From: [Clostridium] polysaccharolyticum
Lineage (GTDB): Bacteria; Bacillota; Clostridia; Lachnospirales; Lachnospiraceae
DNA length: 64,000 bases
Direction: 5' to 3'
Assembly: GCF_900111595.1 (NCBI RefSeq)
Contig: NZ_FOHN01000002.1
Span: forward strand, 62,001 to 126,000
Both the position numbers and the translations under genes were made by a program. Positions 26,948 to 36,121 of the stretch are shown in pieces; the stretch's first letter is position 1; every line of letters begins with the position of its first letter. Below the pieces are notes generated by a model. It was not told where the DNA came from and did no database searches. It worked only from the letters and a program-made list of their open reading frames with translations.

Positions 26948-26950
26948 AAA

Positions 26951-26976
26951 GAGTTGCCAGAAGGCAACTCCTTTTT
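26951..26976 (+). terminator. Bidirectional intrinsic terminator
   Basis: A perfect 8-bp stem GAGTTGCC / GGCAACTC with an AGAA loop and CTTTTT, just after the stop codon at 26947. Confidence 0.9.
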
Positions 26977-27018
26977 ATGAACCAGCAGCGAGAGTGTAAG
27001 GAACTCATGCCTTCTTTC

Positions 27019-28686
27019 TCACATTATTTCTTCGTAAAAATTTTCTTTTCGTACCGGCTTTCCAAAATAATAACCCTGTATGTAATCTGGTTTTAACTCT
27101 TCTACTGTCTGAAGTTCTCTTTCCGTTTCTACACCTTCCACGCAAACTTTCAAATGAATGCTATGGGCCATATCAATAATATGCCTTAATAACTTATAAT
27201 GATAGGAACTTTTCATCGCTTTCATCACAAATGTCCTATCAATTTTTATTACATGTACTTTCAAATCACTTAGGTAACACAGATTGGAGTAACCAGTTCC
27301 AAAATCATCCAGTCCCAGTTTGATTTTCTGCTTTTGAAAGTTTTTAATAATATGGCGAATTGTTGAATCTGTCTCCACAAATCCACTTTCCGTTAATTCG
27401 AACAATACATACTTTGAATCCAGTTCATGTTCTCTTAACTGATGGATTACATCAAAAGCTATGTCACTGTTCTTTAACTGTATGTAAGACAAATTAATAT
27501 TCATGCGAAATCCTGGTATCATCGTCTGCCATTCCTTACATTGTTTCACTGCCGTTTTCATAACCCATCTTCCAACAGGCACGATTAATCCGCTTTCCTC
27601 TAGCATTGGCACAAATACAGAAGGCGGCAGGCTTCCAAATTCTTCACAGCTCCAGCGAAGAAGTGCCTCTGCTCCTGTAACTTTTCTAGTATTTACATCA
27701 ACAATTGGCTGGTAGAATACCTCAAACCCTTTAAAATTATGTTTTACCGCATGCCTTAGTTTTTCTTCAATATCTAATTTCATTATGTACCGGTCATACT
27801 CAGTCTTCTCAAAAAGACAGATGTCGTTCTTTCCACGTCTAGTAGCTGAATTAAATGCGAAATCTACTTTCTTGCACTGTTCCACATAATTGTCTACACG
27901 AGAATCAAATTCTGCTACTCCAGCAGAAACGGTATAATACACTGGAAACTGCATTCGTTCATTATACTTATTTACTTCTCCCTTTATACAGCGAAATAAC
28001 TGTTCTGCTTTTTTAGAGCTATTACCATTCATTGCAAAAAGAACCAGTTTGTCTGCACCTGTCTTATAAATTCTTACGTTATCATCCACAAACCCTCTGA
28101 TGCACTCCAAAGTACATTGCATAATATCTTCCGCCATATGCAGCCCGTACTTCTCATTGATTTCCTTTATATTGTCTATCCCCAGCTTCATAACATAGCC
28201 TGTTGTATGAACCTGCGAATTGGTTACCGAACAGAAATCCAGAATAAACTGGGTATTGGATAGCAGGATATCTTTACTCCTAATCTGCTTTAAAGACATC
28301 TGGCGTATGCATCCTACTATAATATCAGATGTATCAGGATAATCGACTATCCTTTCAAGATGGCAGTTTATGTTCATTATTTCCCCTTGCTTGCTGTAAC
28401 AGCGACAGTTAAAATCCTTTTTTGCATAACCATCCCTGACTTTTTCTATACATCTTAATACATACTGAAGTTCTTCTTTATATATAAAATTCTGAAATAA
28501 CTCTTCTGCGGAATAAAACTTTGTCTTAGGCAAGTCAAATTTGAACATTGCAGATTCTGAAATGCAATAAGTGTCATGATGAAAGTCTAAATAAAACATA
28601 TACTCTTCTACAGTTTCTGAAAACACATTTTCCGTTCCGAAACAGCTTAACGCTTCTTTTTCCATCAAAATGCCTTGCGCCTTCAC
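27019..28686 (-). CDS. Cyclic di-GMP phosphodiesterase: PAS, degenerate GGDEF, intact EAL
   Basis: The start is a GTG at 28686 with GGAGG seven bases upstream. The 555-residue protein has an N-terminal PAS-like domain (~25-125), a GGDEF-family domain in which the GGDEF signature is replaced by TGADKL so cyclase activity is not expected, and a C-terminal EAL domain. The EAL part is complete: AEALLRW, NINLSYIQL, LTESGFVE, LDDFGTGYSNL, KIDRTF, EGVET and QGYYFGKP. It should hydrolyse c-di-GMP to pGpG in the cytoplasm, in response to a PAS signal. No membrane segment is present. Together with the chemoreceptor it implies c-di-GMP control of motility or surface life. Confidence 0.92.
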   Translation of the reverse strand: MKAQGILMEKEALSCFGTENVFSETVEEYMFYLDFHHDTYCISESAMFKFDLPKTKFYSAEELFQNFIYKEELQYVLRCIEKVRDGYAKKDFNCRCYSKQGEIMNINCHLERIVDYPDTSDIIVGCIRQMSLKQIRSKDILLSNTQFILDFCSVTNSQVHTTGYVMKLGIDNIKEINEKYGLHMAEDIMQCTLECIRGFVDDNVRIYKTGADKLVLFAMNGNSSKKAEQLFRCIKGEVNKYNERMQFPVYYTVSAGVAEFDSRVDNYVEQCKKVDFAFNSATRRGKNDICLFEKTEYDRYIMKLDIEEKLRHAVKHNFKGFEVFYQPIVDVNTRKVTGAEALLRWSCEEFGSLPPSVFVPMLEESGLIVPVGRWVMKTAVKQCKEWQTMIPGFRMNINLSYIQLKNSDIAFDVIHQLREHELDSKYVLFELTESGFVETDSTIRHIIKNFQKQKIKLGLDDFGTGYSNLCYLSDLKVHVIKIDRTFVMKAMKSSYHYKLLRHIIDMAHSIHLKVCVEGVETERELQTVEELKPDYIQGYYFGKPVRKENFYEEIM

Positions 28687-28902
28687 TGAGCCACCTCCAT
28701 TTTGTCATTTCTTGTCTAAATGTATCTATATATAGCTTACTCTATATTATATGCATTGTCTACCTGACTACATGTCGCTACTTAACTTAGTTGGTATATA
28801 TTTTATACTTTTTAATGTTTTTTTGAGGACGGATTCCTAAGAAAACTCCCCTAGAATTACTAGTAAAACTTCACATACCAGTCCATTCTTCAGACAGAAA
28901 CG

Positions 28903-28934
28903 AACAGGTCGCTTTCTCAAAAAAACGACCTGTT
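28903..28934 (-). terminator. Hairpin after tdk
   Basis: A 9-bp stem AACAGGTCG / CGACCTGTT lies directly beyond the tdk stop; the minus-strand T-run is moderate. Confidence 0.6.
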
Positions 28935-28940
28935 TCTAAT

Positions 28941-29546
28941 TCATTTCTGTTCTGTTTCCTGCTTATGCAAAGAGGATAAAGGACCAAGATTTCCTTCTTT
29001 AAAATGCTTTCGGCAGACAGAGACATATTTGTCATTGGCTCCTAAAACAATTTGCTCTCCTTCTTTGACTGCTACTCCCTGTTCGTTGTAACGCATATTA
29101 CAGATTGCCTTTTTTCCACACCAGCAAACTGTTTTTATCTCTTGTATTGTATCCGCAAGTTCCATAAGACGTCTGCTTCCTTCAAAAAATTTATTCTGAA
29201 AATCGCATCGTAATCCATAACACATAACTGGAATATTCAGATTATCTACGACATCAGACAAATAATCTATCTGCTGTTCTGAAGCAAACTGTGCTTCATC
29301 TATAATAATACACTCATATTGTTTTAATTCTTCTTCTGAGTAATTTTCAATAAGATCCTTTAAAGTGATACACTCTTCTTCCATACCCATTCTGGAACGA
29401 ATGGTATTCACACCATTACGAACATCTACTTCAGACTTAACCAAAAGAGCCTTCTGGCCTCTTTCCCAATAGTTATAGCGTACCATCATGGCATTTGCTG
29501 ACTTAGAACTTCCCATTGCGCCGTAATAAAAATATAATTTTGCCAT
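28941..29546 (-). CDS. tdk: Thymidine kinase (type II)
   Basis: I place the start at the ATG at 29546 (MAKLYFYYGAMGSSKS) behind GAGGGGAG; an upstream GTG at 29564 is less likely. The 201-residue enzyme has the P-loop GAMGSSKSANAM, the DEAQF box (IIIDEAQF), and the structural zinc Cys in VCWCGKKAICN plus VCRKHF, as in the homotetrameric type II enzymes. It phosphorylates thymidine in pyrimidine salvage. It is the last gene of a thioesterase-methyltransferase-tdk string, 38 bp after the methyltransferase. Confidence 0.93.
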   Translation of the reverse strand: MAKLYFYYGAMGSSKSANAMMVRYNYWERGQKALLVKSEVDVRNGVNTIRSRMGMEEECITLKDLIENYSEEELKQYECIIIDEAQFASEQQIDYLSDVVDNLNIPVMCYGLRCDFQNKFFEGSRRLMELADTIQEIKTVCWCGKKAICNMRYNEQGVAVKEGEQIVLGANDKYVSVCRKHFKEGNLGPLSSLHKQETEQK

Positions 29547-29584
29547 AATCTCCCCTCTATTCACGTTACTATTCTGTTCTTTCT

Positions 29585-31066
29585 CTATTTAATCACATAT
29601 ACATAAGTTCCTTCTTTTACAGAGATCTCATACTCTTCAATGACCTTAAAACCATTAGCTGGGGCATATTTGCGAACTAAACCCTTATCATGGGAATAAA
29701 GAATGATAACCGCATCTTTGGCTAAATGCTGTTTTATTTTATGGAAAAACTGAATATATATCTGTTTTATTTCTTCCTTGCTTATGCGTCCCATTGCAAA
29801 CGGCATATCTGTAATGATTTCATCAAAAAGATAATCATGTCTGAAATCAAAAAAATCCCGATTAATATAATGGACAATCTGGCGTGCATTTTCAGTATTT
29901 TTCCTTGCCTTCTTAATCGCATCACCAAATATATCTATGCCATACATAGTATCTGCTTTTGTCACCTTATGTCGTTCATTTAACATAGTTCCGACTCCAC
30001 AGAACGGATCCAGTACCTGTGCACCTTCTTTTTGATACTTTTTCGTAAGTGCTACTGTTAATGCAGCATTGACTGGTCTTATGCTGGCTGCAACTGCCTC
30101 TTTTCGATACTGGAAACGAGAATCTTTTAACGTAAATAATTTTAACAATACATTAAAATTCCCATCCTTATTTTCCACAAACCGGATTTCAATTTCATAA
30201 TTTGATGTAGTATTAATCAGCTTTCTTTGTGACTTTTGCTCAATGGCAGATGACAGTTTTTTTGCAAATGCAGCTTTTTTCCCTGGTTCCATTTTACTCT
30301 TTAATTCAATACGGAAATAAAAAGGTACCTCTCCATCATGTCTTTCTTTTAAGAACGCAAGAAGCTTAGGAGAAACTGCTTTTTGTGCTGCCCCTTCCAC
30401 ATCCATTGGACAGCTTAATACTCCTGGCACTAAAAATAAAAGTTCGGAATAGGTGCGAATTGGCAATACTTCTTCCAACGAACTGGCTTTTGCCTGAATT
30501 CCTGCACTAAATGCTCTTGCACGCGTTCCTTCTGGCAACTGTTCCATTGTAACCCCAATGTGATTTCGGTTAGTCAGCAGAATAATATCTGCTGGTAAAT
30601 GCTCTCCTGTAAAAGCATGGCCTTTTACCCCTTCCATTGTTGCCACTAGATTGAATATTGCACGCATTTCTTCCCGCATATGTTTTCTGTTCTCTTCCGA
30701 AAATTCTGCCTCAGACAGTTCTTTTAACCGCTCTTTCAGCTGTGGCATGATACTTCGGTAATCAAGTTCCTGGATTGCAACAAGATAAGAACTTTTCACG
30801 AATAACTTTGTTTCTGACTGATATGCCTGATACAATGGTTCTAGGAAATCCTGTATACCAAGTTCTCCCATTACCAATGCGGCATTTTTTCTTGTCTTGG
30901 CATCTTCATGGTTCAAAAGACCGGTAAACATATCATTGTACTGGCTTCCTATATGAAACAGCAATGCATGTTTATTGTTTCCCTCTTTCAATTCCTGCTT
31001 TAAAATACTTAAATTCTGTCGGACATTCTCGCCCTTTACGATTGCATCAAAAGTTTCACGAATCAT
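29585..31066 (-). CDS. HEAT-repeat and THUMP-like RNA N2-guanine methyltransferase-type protein
   Basis: A 493-residue three-part protein. Residues ~1-140 are helical HEAT-like repeats (NHEDAKTRKNAALVMGELG). The middle ~230-320 resembles a THUMP-type RNA-binding region (YFRIELKSK, YEIEIRFVE). The C-terminal ~340-493 is a Rossmann methyltransferase of the Trm11/Trm14/RlmL class with LDPFCGVGTML, YGIDIFGDAI and the catalytic-loop tetrapeptide DMPF in place of DPPF or NPPY. The likely role is base methylation of tRNA or rRNA; the exact target is not readable. HEAT repeats fused to such an enzyme are unusual. The ATG follows AGGAGAG. It sits between the thioesterase and tdk genes with 38-39 bp gaps. 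Confidence 0.8.
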   Translation of the reverse strand: MIRETFDAIVKGENVRQNLSILKQELKEGNNKHALLFHIGSQYNDMFTGLLNHEDAKTRKNAALVMGELGIQDFLEPLYQAYQSETKLFVKSSYLVAIQELDYRSIMPQLKERLKELSEAEFSEENRKHMREEMRAIFNLVATMEGVKGHAFTGEHLPADIILLTNRNHIGVTMEQLPEGTRARAFSAGIQAKASSLEEVLPIRTYSELLFLVPGVLSCPMDVEGAAQKAVSPKLLAFLKERHDGEVPFYFRIELKSKMEPGKKAAFAKKLSSAIEQKSQRKLINTTSNYEIEIRFVENKDGNFNVLLKLFTLKDSRFQYRKEAVAASIRPVNAALTVALTKKYQKEGAQVLDPFCGVGTMLNERHKVTKADTMYGIDIFGDAIKKARKNTENARQIVHYINRDFFDFRHDYLFDEIITDMPFAMGRISKEEIKQIYIQFFHKIKQHLAKDAVIILYSHDKGLVRKYAPANGFKVIEEYEISVKEGTYVYVIK

Positions 31067-31105
31067 GTTGCTCTCCTATATCTTCTACCTAATCTCATTT
31101 CTTCC

Positions 31106-31777
31106 CTAAGAATACGAAATAAGTTCCTGAATAATTTCTTCTTCCTGATCATATATAAAAAAGTGTTTCCCCATATATAATTTCCATTCTACCTGGCAGC
31201 CTAATAACTCTTCCCATTCTTTCTTTAATGAAATTTTATCTAAGTTACCATTCCATATTGTTACAGGACATTTCATTGGAACTGGTACAAATTGGAATTG
31301 ACTAAGCAGTTCCACATCCATTTTTAAATCTTCAAATGCCATATCCGCCAGTTCTTCACATGCCAAGACTTCTTCACTGATTCCACCTAAGGAAATATAC
31401 TCTTCCCGAAATTCACGTTCTGAACATTCCCTTGGATCTTTTGTCTTGACTGATAACTTTCTACAGCCAGAAAATATAATACGTTTTGGCAAAGGCAAGT
31501 TATTCTGATACAGTCTGCTGTACAGTTCATATTCCATGCGGCTGCCCATACTGTGACCGAAAAAGATATAATCATCATCTGTTATAGAATTGGCTACTTT
31601 TTTATAAACCAGATCCACAAGTTCGTCCCAGCTTGAACACCTGTAATTTCTTCTATCCTCTTTCAGATCCGTGTAAACAATACGCACAATGTCATAATTG
31701 TTTTTTAACTTCTTGACCCATTGACTATAACCAAGTCCTAGAGAACCTGCATAAGGAAATAAAAATAATTTTGTCAT
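31106..31777 (-). CDS. Type II thioesterase / alpha-beta hydrolase
   Basis: The start is the ATG at 31777 (MTKLFLFPYAGS) behind GGGGAGGA; a TTG six codons upstream is rejected. The 223-residue protein has the thioesterase-II hallmarks: the N-terminal FPYAGS, nucleophile elbow FFGHSMGSR with Ser76, an Asp in WNGNLDKI, and a C-terminal His in MGKHFFIYD. Such enzymes clear misacylated carrier proteins in NRPS/PKS systems or release products. No NRPS or PKS gene is in this window, so the partner is elsewhere or the substrate is different. It heads the string with the methyltransferase and tdk genes. Confidence 0.85.
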   Translation of the reverse strand: MTKLFLFPYAGSLGLGYSQWVKKLKNNYDIVRIVYTDLKEDRRNYRCSSWDELVDLVYKKVANSITDDDYIFFGHSMGSRMEYELYSRLYQNNLPLPKRIIFSGCRKLSVKTKDPRECSEREFREEYISLGGISEEVLACEELADMAFEDLKMDVELLSQFQFVPVPMKCPVTIWNGNLDKISLKKEWEELLGCQVEWKLYMGKHFFIYDQEEEIIQELISYS

Positions 31778-31934
31778 GTACTCTTTCCTCCCCAATTCCT
31801 GTAAAGAGTTTTATCCTCTCCTTTGTAATCACTTTTTCTATTGTATCAAAGCATAGAATAAAAAGCAAATAAACTTGCCAGAGTGAAGAAAAATATCTTC
31901 ATCACTTGATCCAGACAGTACTGACATGGACACA

Positions 31935-31983
31935 AAAAACGACTATAACTTCAAATCCTAAAATTAATGTTATAGTCGTTTTT
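31935..31983 (-). terminator. Intrinsic terminator after the second subtilase gene
   Basis: A stem of about 15 bp (AAAAACGACTATAAC / GTTATAGTCGTTTTT) is bounded by A and T runs and could act on both strands. Confidence 0.85.
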
Positions 31984-32000
31984 TTACCCCTATATTTTAT

Positions 32001-32939
32001 TTACCCTAGCAGCCTCTCAATATTCAGTCTCCCCCATCCCTGCTTTCCATGTGGCTGCCCCAAATCATCCGAGCATTCCCTAAGCTTTAATTTCACATCT
32101 CGTGTTGTATATTCAGGATGCTTTGAAAGCATAAGGGCAGCAGCTCCTGACACAAGTGGCGTAGACATTGAAGTCCCACTCTTTTCTGTATAATAACTCA
32201 TATTTCCCTTAGAAAAACCAAACAAAGGATTCTGACGTTTCATGGCATTACAGCTTATAATGCGGCTTCCCGGCGCAACCACATCTGGTTTTTTTATACA
32301 AGCACTGGTTGGTCCTCTTCCCGAATAATCTTTTGTGCTCTTTCCCATAAGATCCACTGCAATATCATCATCAGAAGCACCTACTGTTATTACTTTCCTG
32401 CTTATGCCAGGAGCCCCAATGGTTTTTGGATGTGGACCGCCATTTCCCGCCGCTACTACAACCACAATGTTATTGTCCCATACCATATCCACTGCTTTTA
32501 CCAGTTCAGAATCTTCACTGATAACAGATTTTGCCGTTGTCCCAACTGAAATATTTACAATACGGATATTATAACGCTCTTTATTCTGCACAACCCACCT
32601 TAATCCTGCTACCACATTATTAATGTCTCCATTTCCCTTCTGATTGAGTACCTTTACTGAAATGATATTACAGGCGGGAGCCACTCCGCAATACATCCCC
32701 CTAGAAGCAAAACCATCCCCTGCCAAAATACCCGATACATGTGTTCCATGACCATTGTCATCATACATTTTACTGCTGCCATTAACAAAATCCTGAAATG
32801 CAATAATTCGATTTTTCACGCTTACAAAATCTGGATGTGGAATAATACCAGTGTCAAGAACGGCTACACCAATATCCTGCCCCAGAATATTCTGACTGTG
32901 TGCTGCTTTTAAATGTATAATATCAGAAACTCGTTCCAT
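32001..32939 (-). CDS. S8 subtilisin-like intracellular serine protease
   Basis: A compact 312-residue subtilase with no signal peptide or long prodomain. The triad is intact: Asp29 in AVLDTGI, His64 in NGHGTHVSG and Ser257 in SGTSMSTP; the oxyanion Asn is in VAAGNGG. The size and absence of export signals fit AprX-like or intracellular serine proteases. These degrade cytoplasmic proteins, often in stationary phase or sporulation; the role here is an inference. It is transcribed alone between two terminators. It differs from the Csp-like protease at 2.3-4.0 kb in lacking the long His-Ser insert. Confidence 0.9.
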   Translation of the reverse strand: MERVSDIIHLKAAHSQNILGQDIGVAVLDTGIIPHPDFVSVKNRIIAFQDFVNGSSKMYDDNGHGTHVSGILAGDGFASRGMYCGVAPACNIISVKVLNQKGNGDINNVVAGLRWVVQNKERYNIRIVNISVGTTAKSVISEDSELVKAVDMVWDNNIVVVVAAGNGGPHPKTIGAPGISRKVITVGASDDDIAVDLMGKSTKDYSGRGPTSACIKKPDVVAPGSRIISCNAMKRQNPLFGFSKGNMSYYTEKSGTSMSTPLVSGAAALMLSKHPEYTTRDVKLKLRECSDDLGQPHGKQGWGRLNIERLLG

Positions 32940-33019
32940 ACTGTTCCCCTACTCTCTGCCAGACAGATTCTCCCTATTTAATATCATATGCCAAACCTAT
33001 CTTTCTTGTGAAAAGGAAC

Positions 33020-33054
33020 AAAAAAGGATTATACACCAGGCATAATCCTTTTTT
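33020..33054 (-). terminator. Intrinsic terminator after the small methyltransferase gene
   Basis: AAAAAAGGATTAT and ATAATCCTTTTTT form a 13-bp stem right after the stop codon at 33064. Confidence 0.85.
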
Positions 33055-33063
33055 GAATCCTTT

Positions 33064-33585
33064 TCATTTAATTGCTTTAATAATTATGGCATTATCCCGA
33101 TACCAGGCCTTTTCCACTCTACGAAATCCTGATTCCAGAAGCAGCGAAATCTGTTTGGAAAACGCATTACTAATACTTCCAACAATTTTATTCCTATCCT
33201 GAATGACACCTTGTTCAATATAAATCCCTTCTGCATCCAAAGCTTTGTGGATTTTCTTGTAAAGCGTCAATGTATTCTTCCTGCTACGTTCTTCCAATTC
33301 CATAGCGGATAACACTACATCATAATGTCGAACTCCCAGATCTGCACTAAAATAATCTCCATAAATGAGACGAAGATGCTCTACCCGTTTCCCCGTCTTC
33401 TCCTTCAGCAGTTTTTTCAGCTTTTCTTCTTCCTCAATTCCTGTTACTTCAATTTGAGGATTATAGCGTATGAACATTCCATACTCAAGCTCTGTACAAC
33501 ATCCCAGATCAAGCAGCTTAATAGGCCCGTTCACAGGAAGCAGCCTGGCAATCTGAACATGTATCTCTTCCAGTGCATATTTCAT
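33064..33585 (-). CDS. Class I SAM-dependent methyltransferase
   Basis: The start chosen is the ATG at 33585 (MKYALEEIHVQIA) with AAAGGGG upstream; an in-frame codon 11 residues earlier is less likely. The 173-residue protein has motif I as LLDLGCCTELEYG, an acidic motif II ending VTGIEEEEKL, and RLIYGDYFSADLG. This is the usual Rossmann methyltransferase order, though the motif I glycines are partly replaced (GCCTEL instead of GCGTGL). The substrate is unknown. It lies 62 bp downstream of thiC on the same strand and may be cotranscribed, but no thiamine step is known to need it. Confidence 0.78.
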   Translation of the reverse strand: MKYALEEIHVQIARLLPVNGPIKLLDLGCCTELEYGMFIRYNPQIEVTGIEEEEKLKKLLKEKTGKRVEHLRLIYGDYFSADLGVRHYDVVLSAMELEERSRKNTLTLYKKIHKALDAEGIYIEQGVIQDRNKIVGSISNAFSKQISLLLESGFRRVEKAWYRDNAIIIKAIK

Positions 33586-33647
33586 CAGTATCGTCCCCTT
33601 TACCCAAGCAACAAGCAAGCAAGGAATTGGTATTTCATCTTATGTAT

Positions 33648-34952
33648 TTATTTTATTTCTACCTTTTCTCCATTCAGTATCTTGTTTGTTGTCCTCATAG
33701 CACACATTTTACCACACATAGAACAAGTGTGTCTATCTGCTGGAGGCAAACTTTCAAAGTATTCTCTTGGTTTTTTGCTGTCAATTGCATAAGAAAACAT
33801 TTCTTCCCAGTCTATTCTTCTTCTGGCATCACTCATCTTGTCATCCATTTCTCTTGCCCCTGGAATGCCTTTTGCAATATCTGCTGCATGAGCTGCAATT
33901 TTAGAAGCAACAATACCTTCTTTTACATCATTTACATCAGGCAGTCTTAAATGTTCTGCTGGAGTAACATAACACAAAAAATCAGCTCCATTTGCCGCAG
34001 CAATAGCTCCACCAATGGCAGAAGTAATATGATCATATCCAGGTGCAATATCTGTTACTAATGGTCCCAGTACATAAAATGGAGCATTATGGCATAAGCG
34101 TTTCTGCATAGTCATGTTAGCCGCAATTTCATTCATTGCCATGTGTCCTGGTCCTTCCACAAGAACCTGTACGTCTTTTTCCCAGGCACGTTTTGTTAAA
34201 TCACCAATTTCAATCAGCTCACAGATTTGTCCTGCATCTGAACTGTCATGAATGGAACCTGGACGTAATGCATCTCCAATACTTATAGTTACATCATATT
34301 CTCGTAAAATTTCAAGCACCTCATCATAATATTCATAAAATGGGTTTTCATTTCCTGTCATCTCCATCCATGCAAACAGCAAAGATCCACCTCGCGATAC
34401 GATATTGGTTAATCGTTTCTGTCTTTTAAATGCTTCAATAGTACGACGGTTTATACCAGCATGAATCGTCTGAAAGTCAACCCCTTCTTTTGCATGAGCT
34501 TCCACTACTTTTAAAAAATCTTTTGCTGAAATATCTAATAAATCTTTTTCCAGATACCCAATTGCATCATACATTGGTACGGTACCAATCATAGCTGGAG
34601 ATATTTTGATTAATTCTTTACGGAAGGTATTTGTTTTTCCATAGTTACTTAAATCCATAATTGCTTCGCATCCAAAATCAATAGATAATTTGACTTTTTC
34701 CATCTCCTGTTCATAATTTTTACAGTCTCCAGAAATACCAAGGTTTACATTTATTTTCGTGCGTAGCCCTGTTCCAATTCCTTCTGCTGACAAAGAAGTA
34801 TGATTGATATTAGCAGGAATTGCTATTTCCCCTTTAGCTACTCTGGAAATAAGTGTTTCCATTGGCATAGTTTCTTTTTGTGATACAATTTCCATCTCTG
34901 GTGTTACAATCCCTTTTTTTGCTGCTTCCATCTGTGTCTTATAAGCTCTCAT
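33648..34952 (-). CDS. thiC: Phosphomethylpyrimidine synthase ThiC
   Basis: A radical SAM enzyme of 434 residues that converts 5-aminoimidazole ribotide into HMP phosphate, the pyrimidine half of thiamine. It shows [15 protein letters not shown]-type N-terminal sequence, [28 protein letters not shown] and the C-terminal cluster motif CSMCGKMC (Cys410, 413, 417). The spacing is CX2CX3C, one residue shorter than the classical CX2CX4C, probably a lineage feature. At 434 residues it is the short form lacking the N-terminal extension of E. coli ThiC. It is cotranscribed behind thiE and the TPP riboswitch. The ATG has GGAGG. Confidence 0.95.
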   Translation of the reverse strand: MRAYKTQMEAAKKGIVTPEMEIVSQKETMPMETLISRVAKGEIAIPANINHTSLSAEGIGTGLRTKINVNLGISGDCKNYEQEMEKVKLSIDFGCEAIMDLSNYGKTNTFRKELIKISPAMIGTVPMYDAIGYLEKDLLDISAKDFLKVVEAHAKEGVDFQTIHAGINRRTIEAFKRQKRLTNIVSRGGSLLFAWMEMTGNENPFYEYYDEVLEILREYDVTISIGDALRPGSIHDSSDAGQICELIEIGDLTKRAWEKDVQVLVEGPGHMAMNEIAANMTMQKRLCHNAPFYVLGPLVTDIAPGYDHITSAIGGAIAAANGADFLCYVTPAEHLRLPDVNDVKEGIVASKIAAHAADIAKGIPGAREMDDKMSDARRRIDWEEMFSYAIDSKKPREYFESLPPADRHTCSMCGKMCAMRTTNKILNGEKVEIK

Positions 34953-35003
34953 TTTATTTCCTCCTAATTTGCCTTGGTTTCCTTATCAAACCATTCACAT
35001 TAA

Positions 35004-35648
35004 TTATTTTATCTTTTCTACCAGATCTTTGAGCTGGCGTGCTGCCCTCTCAATATCTGGTTTTGCAATAATAGCCGATACAACAGCAATTCCATTTATT
35101 CCTGTATGTTTAAATTCCATCACATTTGTTTCATTAACTCCACCAATGACTATTATTGGTATTGACACGCTTTCACGAATTTTTAATAATTCTTCTCTTT
35201 TTGTTACTTTCGCATCTTTCTTGGTACTGGTAGCAAACATAGCACCTACTCCAAGATAATCTGCTCCATCTTGAAAGGCTTTAACTGCCAGCTCTTTTGT
35301 AGAAGCTGTTACACCTACAATTTTATCTTCGCCTAGGAGCCGCCTTGCTTCTTTCGCAGGAAGGTCGCTTTGTCCAATATGAACTCCCTCCGCATCTACT
35401 GCCAAAGCAATATCCACACGATCATTAATAATCAATGGAACATTATATCTTTCTGTTATTTTTTTTATGGAAACAGCTGTCTCATAAAATTCCTTGGCAG
35501 AACAAGCTTTTTCTCTTAACTGAATTAATGTTGCACCACCTAGAATTGCTTTCTCTACCGCTTCTTCTAATGTACTGGTACTCATTAAATCTCGATCTGT
35601 ACAAAGATATACAGAGTAATCCACTTTTGCTTTCTCAAAGTTCTTCAA
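35004..35648 (-). CDS. thiE: Thiamine-phosphate synthase ThiE
   Basis: A TIM-barrel enzyme of 214 residues that couples HMP pyrophosphate and thiazole phosphate to thiamine phosphate. Visible are [57 protein letters not shown] and PIIVIGGV, including the pyrophosphate-binding Gly-rich ends. The start is a TTG at 35648 behind AAAGGAGAGG, with no nearer ATG before residue ~22, so a non-AUG start is likely. It is the first gene after the riboswitch leader. ThiD, ThiM and thiazole genes are not in the window. Confidence 0.93.
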   Translation of the reverse strand: MKNFEKAKVDYSVYLCTDRDLMSTSTLEEAVEKAILGGATLIQLREKACSAKEFYETAVSIKKITERYNVPLIINDRVDIALAVDAEGVHIGQSDLPAKEARRLLGEDKIVGVTASTKELAVKAFQDGADYLGVGAMFATSTKKDAKVTKREELLKIRESVSIPIIVIGGVNETNVMEFKHTGINGIAVVSAIIAKPDIERAARQLKDLVEKIK

Positions 35649-35710
35649 TTTTTATCCTCTCCTTTATGTATTTACAATCCGTCTTGCAGCAATAAGAACT
35701 TTGCCACGCC

Positions 35711-35789
35711 AGATGGGTGTCGCTGTTTTTTAGCTGTCGCTGTTTTTTAGCTGTCGCTGTTTTTTAGCGACTATCTTCCTTACCCATCT
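35711..35789 (-). repeat. Hairpin stem enclosing the triple repeat in the thiE leader
   Basis: CAGATGGGT and ACCCATCTG (35710-35718 and 35782-35790, core 8 bp) pair around the three 17-bp repeats, giving a long stem-loop between the riboswitch terminator and the thiE start. Confidence 0.5.
35719..35769. repeat. Three tandem 17-bp repeats
   Basis: GTCGCTGTTTTTTAGCT occurs three times head to tail (last base differs in the third). Each unit can form a small GCT/AGC hairpin with an A-rich loop in the thiE leader RNA. Confidence 0.9.
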
Positions 35790-35800
35790 GTGCGCATCCT

Positions 35801-35827
35801 GTGCCCTTCTTTTTCAGGGCACTTTTT
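35801..35827 (+). terminator. Terminator-like hairpin on the plus strand inside the thiE leader
   Basis: GTGCCC and GGGCAC with a 10-nt loop are followed by five T residues on the plus strand, antisense to thiE. Just beyond it (35828-35868) ATTTGATAAG and CTTATCAAAT form another hairpin. Confidence 0.5.
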
Positions 35828-35868
35828 ATTTGATAAGGAAGGACTCGCAGAGGACTTTCTTATCAAAT

Positions 35869-35897
35869 AAAAAAAATCGCCCCCCTAAGGTGACGAC
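35869..35897 (-). terminator. Riboswitch-controlled premature terminator
   Basis: On the minus strand a GC-rich stem (TCGTCACC with GGGGGCGA, one mismatch) is followed by eight T residues, 30 nt past the TPP aptamer. This is the expected expression platform for ligand-induced termination. Confidence 0.7.
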
Positions 35898-35927
35898 TGC
35901 ATATTGAAACAAGAGTTACGTTTCTAT

Positions 35928-36006
35928 ATTTTGCTCCCTACGGCAGTATTAACTGACAGGTTCAAAGGGTCAGGTTTTACCTTCTCAACAATAAAGTCCC
36001 CCTGCA
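35928..36006 (-). promoter_or_regulatory. TPP riboswitch (THI element)
   Basis: On the minus strand the conserved blocks GGGGACTTTATTGTTGAGA, ACCCTTTGAACCTG and CTGCCGTAGGGAGC occur in order and spacing, as in the thiamine pyrophosphate aptamer. It precedes thiE and thiC, and a terminator follows, so high TPP should shut the operon off. Confidence 0.95.
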
Positions 36007-36033
36007 TAACTTATTTAATTTTACTACGTTTGT

Positions 36034-36061
36034 ATTATAACATTGCAAAATAAAATGTCAA
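36034..36061 (-). promoter_or_regulatory. Promoter of the thiE-thiC operon
   Basis: TTGACA, 16 bp, TATAAT on the minus strand, about 25 bp upstream of the aptamer; the leader to thiE is about 380 nt. Confidence 0.7.
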
Positions 36062-36121
36062 TAGTTTGAACATTCTCAAAGGTTATGTACATTTTTATAC
36101 CATACTTAACTCTCAAACACT

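Noticed and set aside
35711-35789. CRISPR-like array
   Set aside because: Only three 17-bp units with no spacers; a tandem repeat in an RNA leader.
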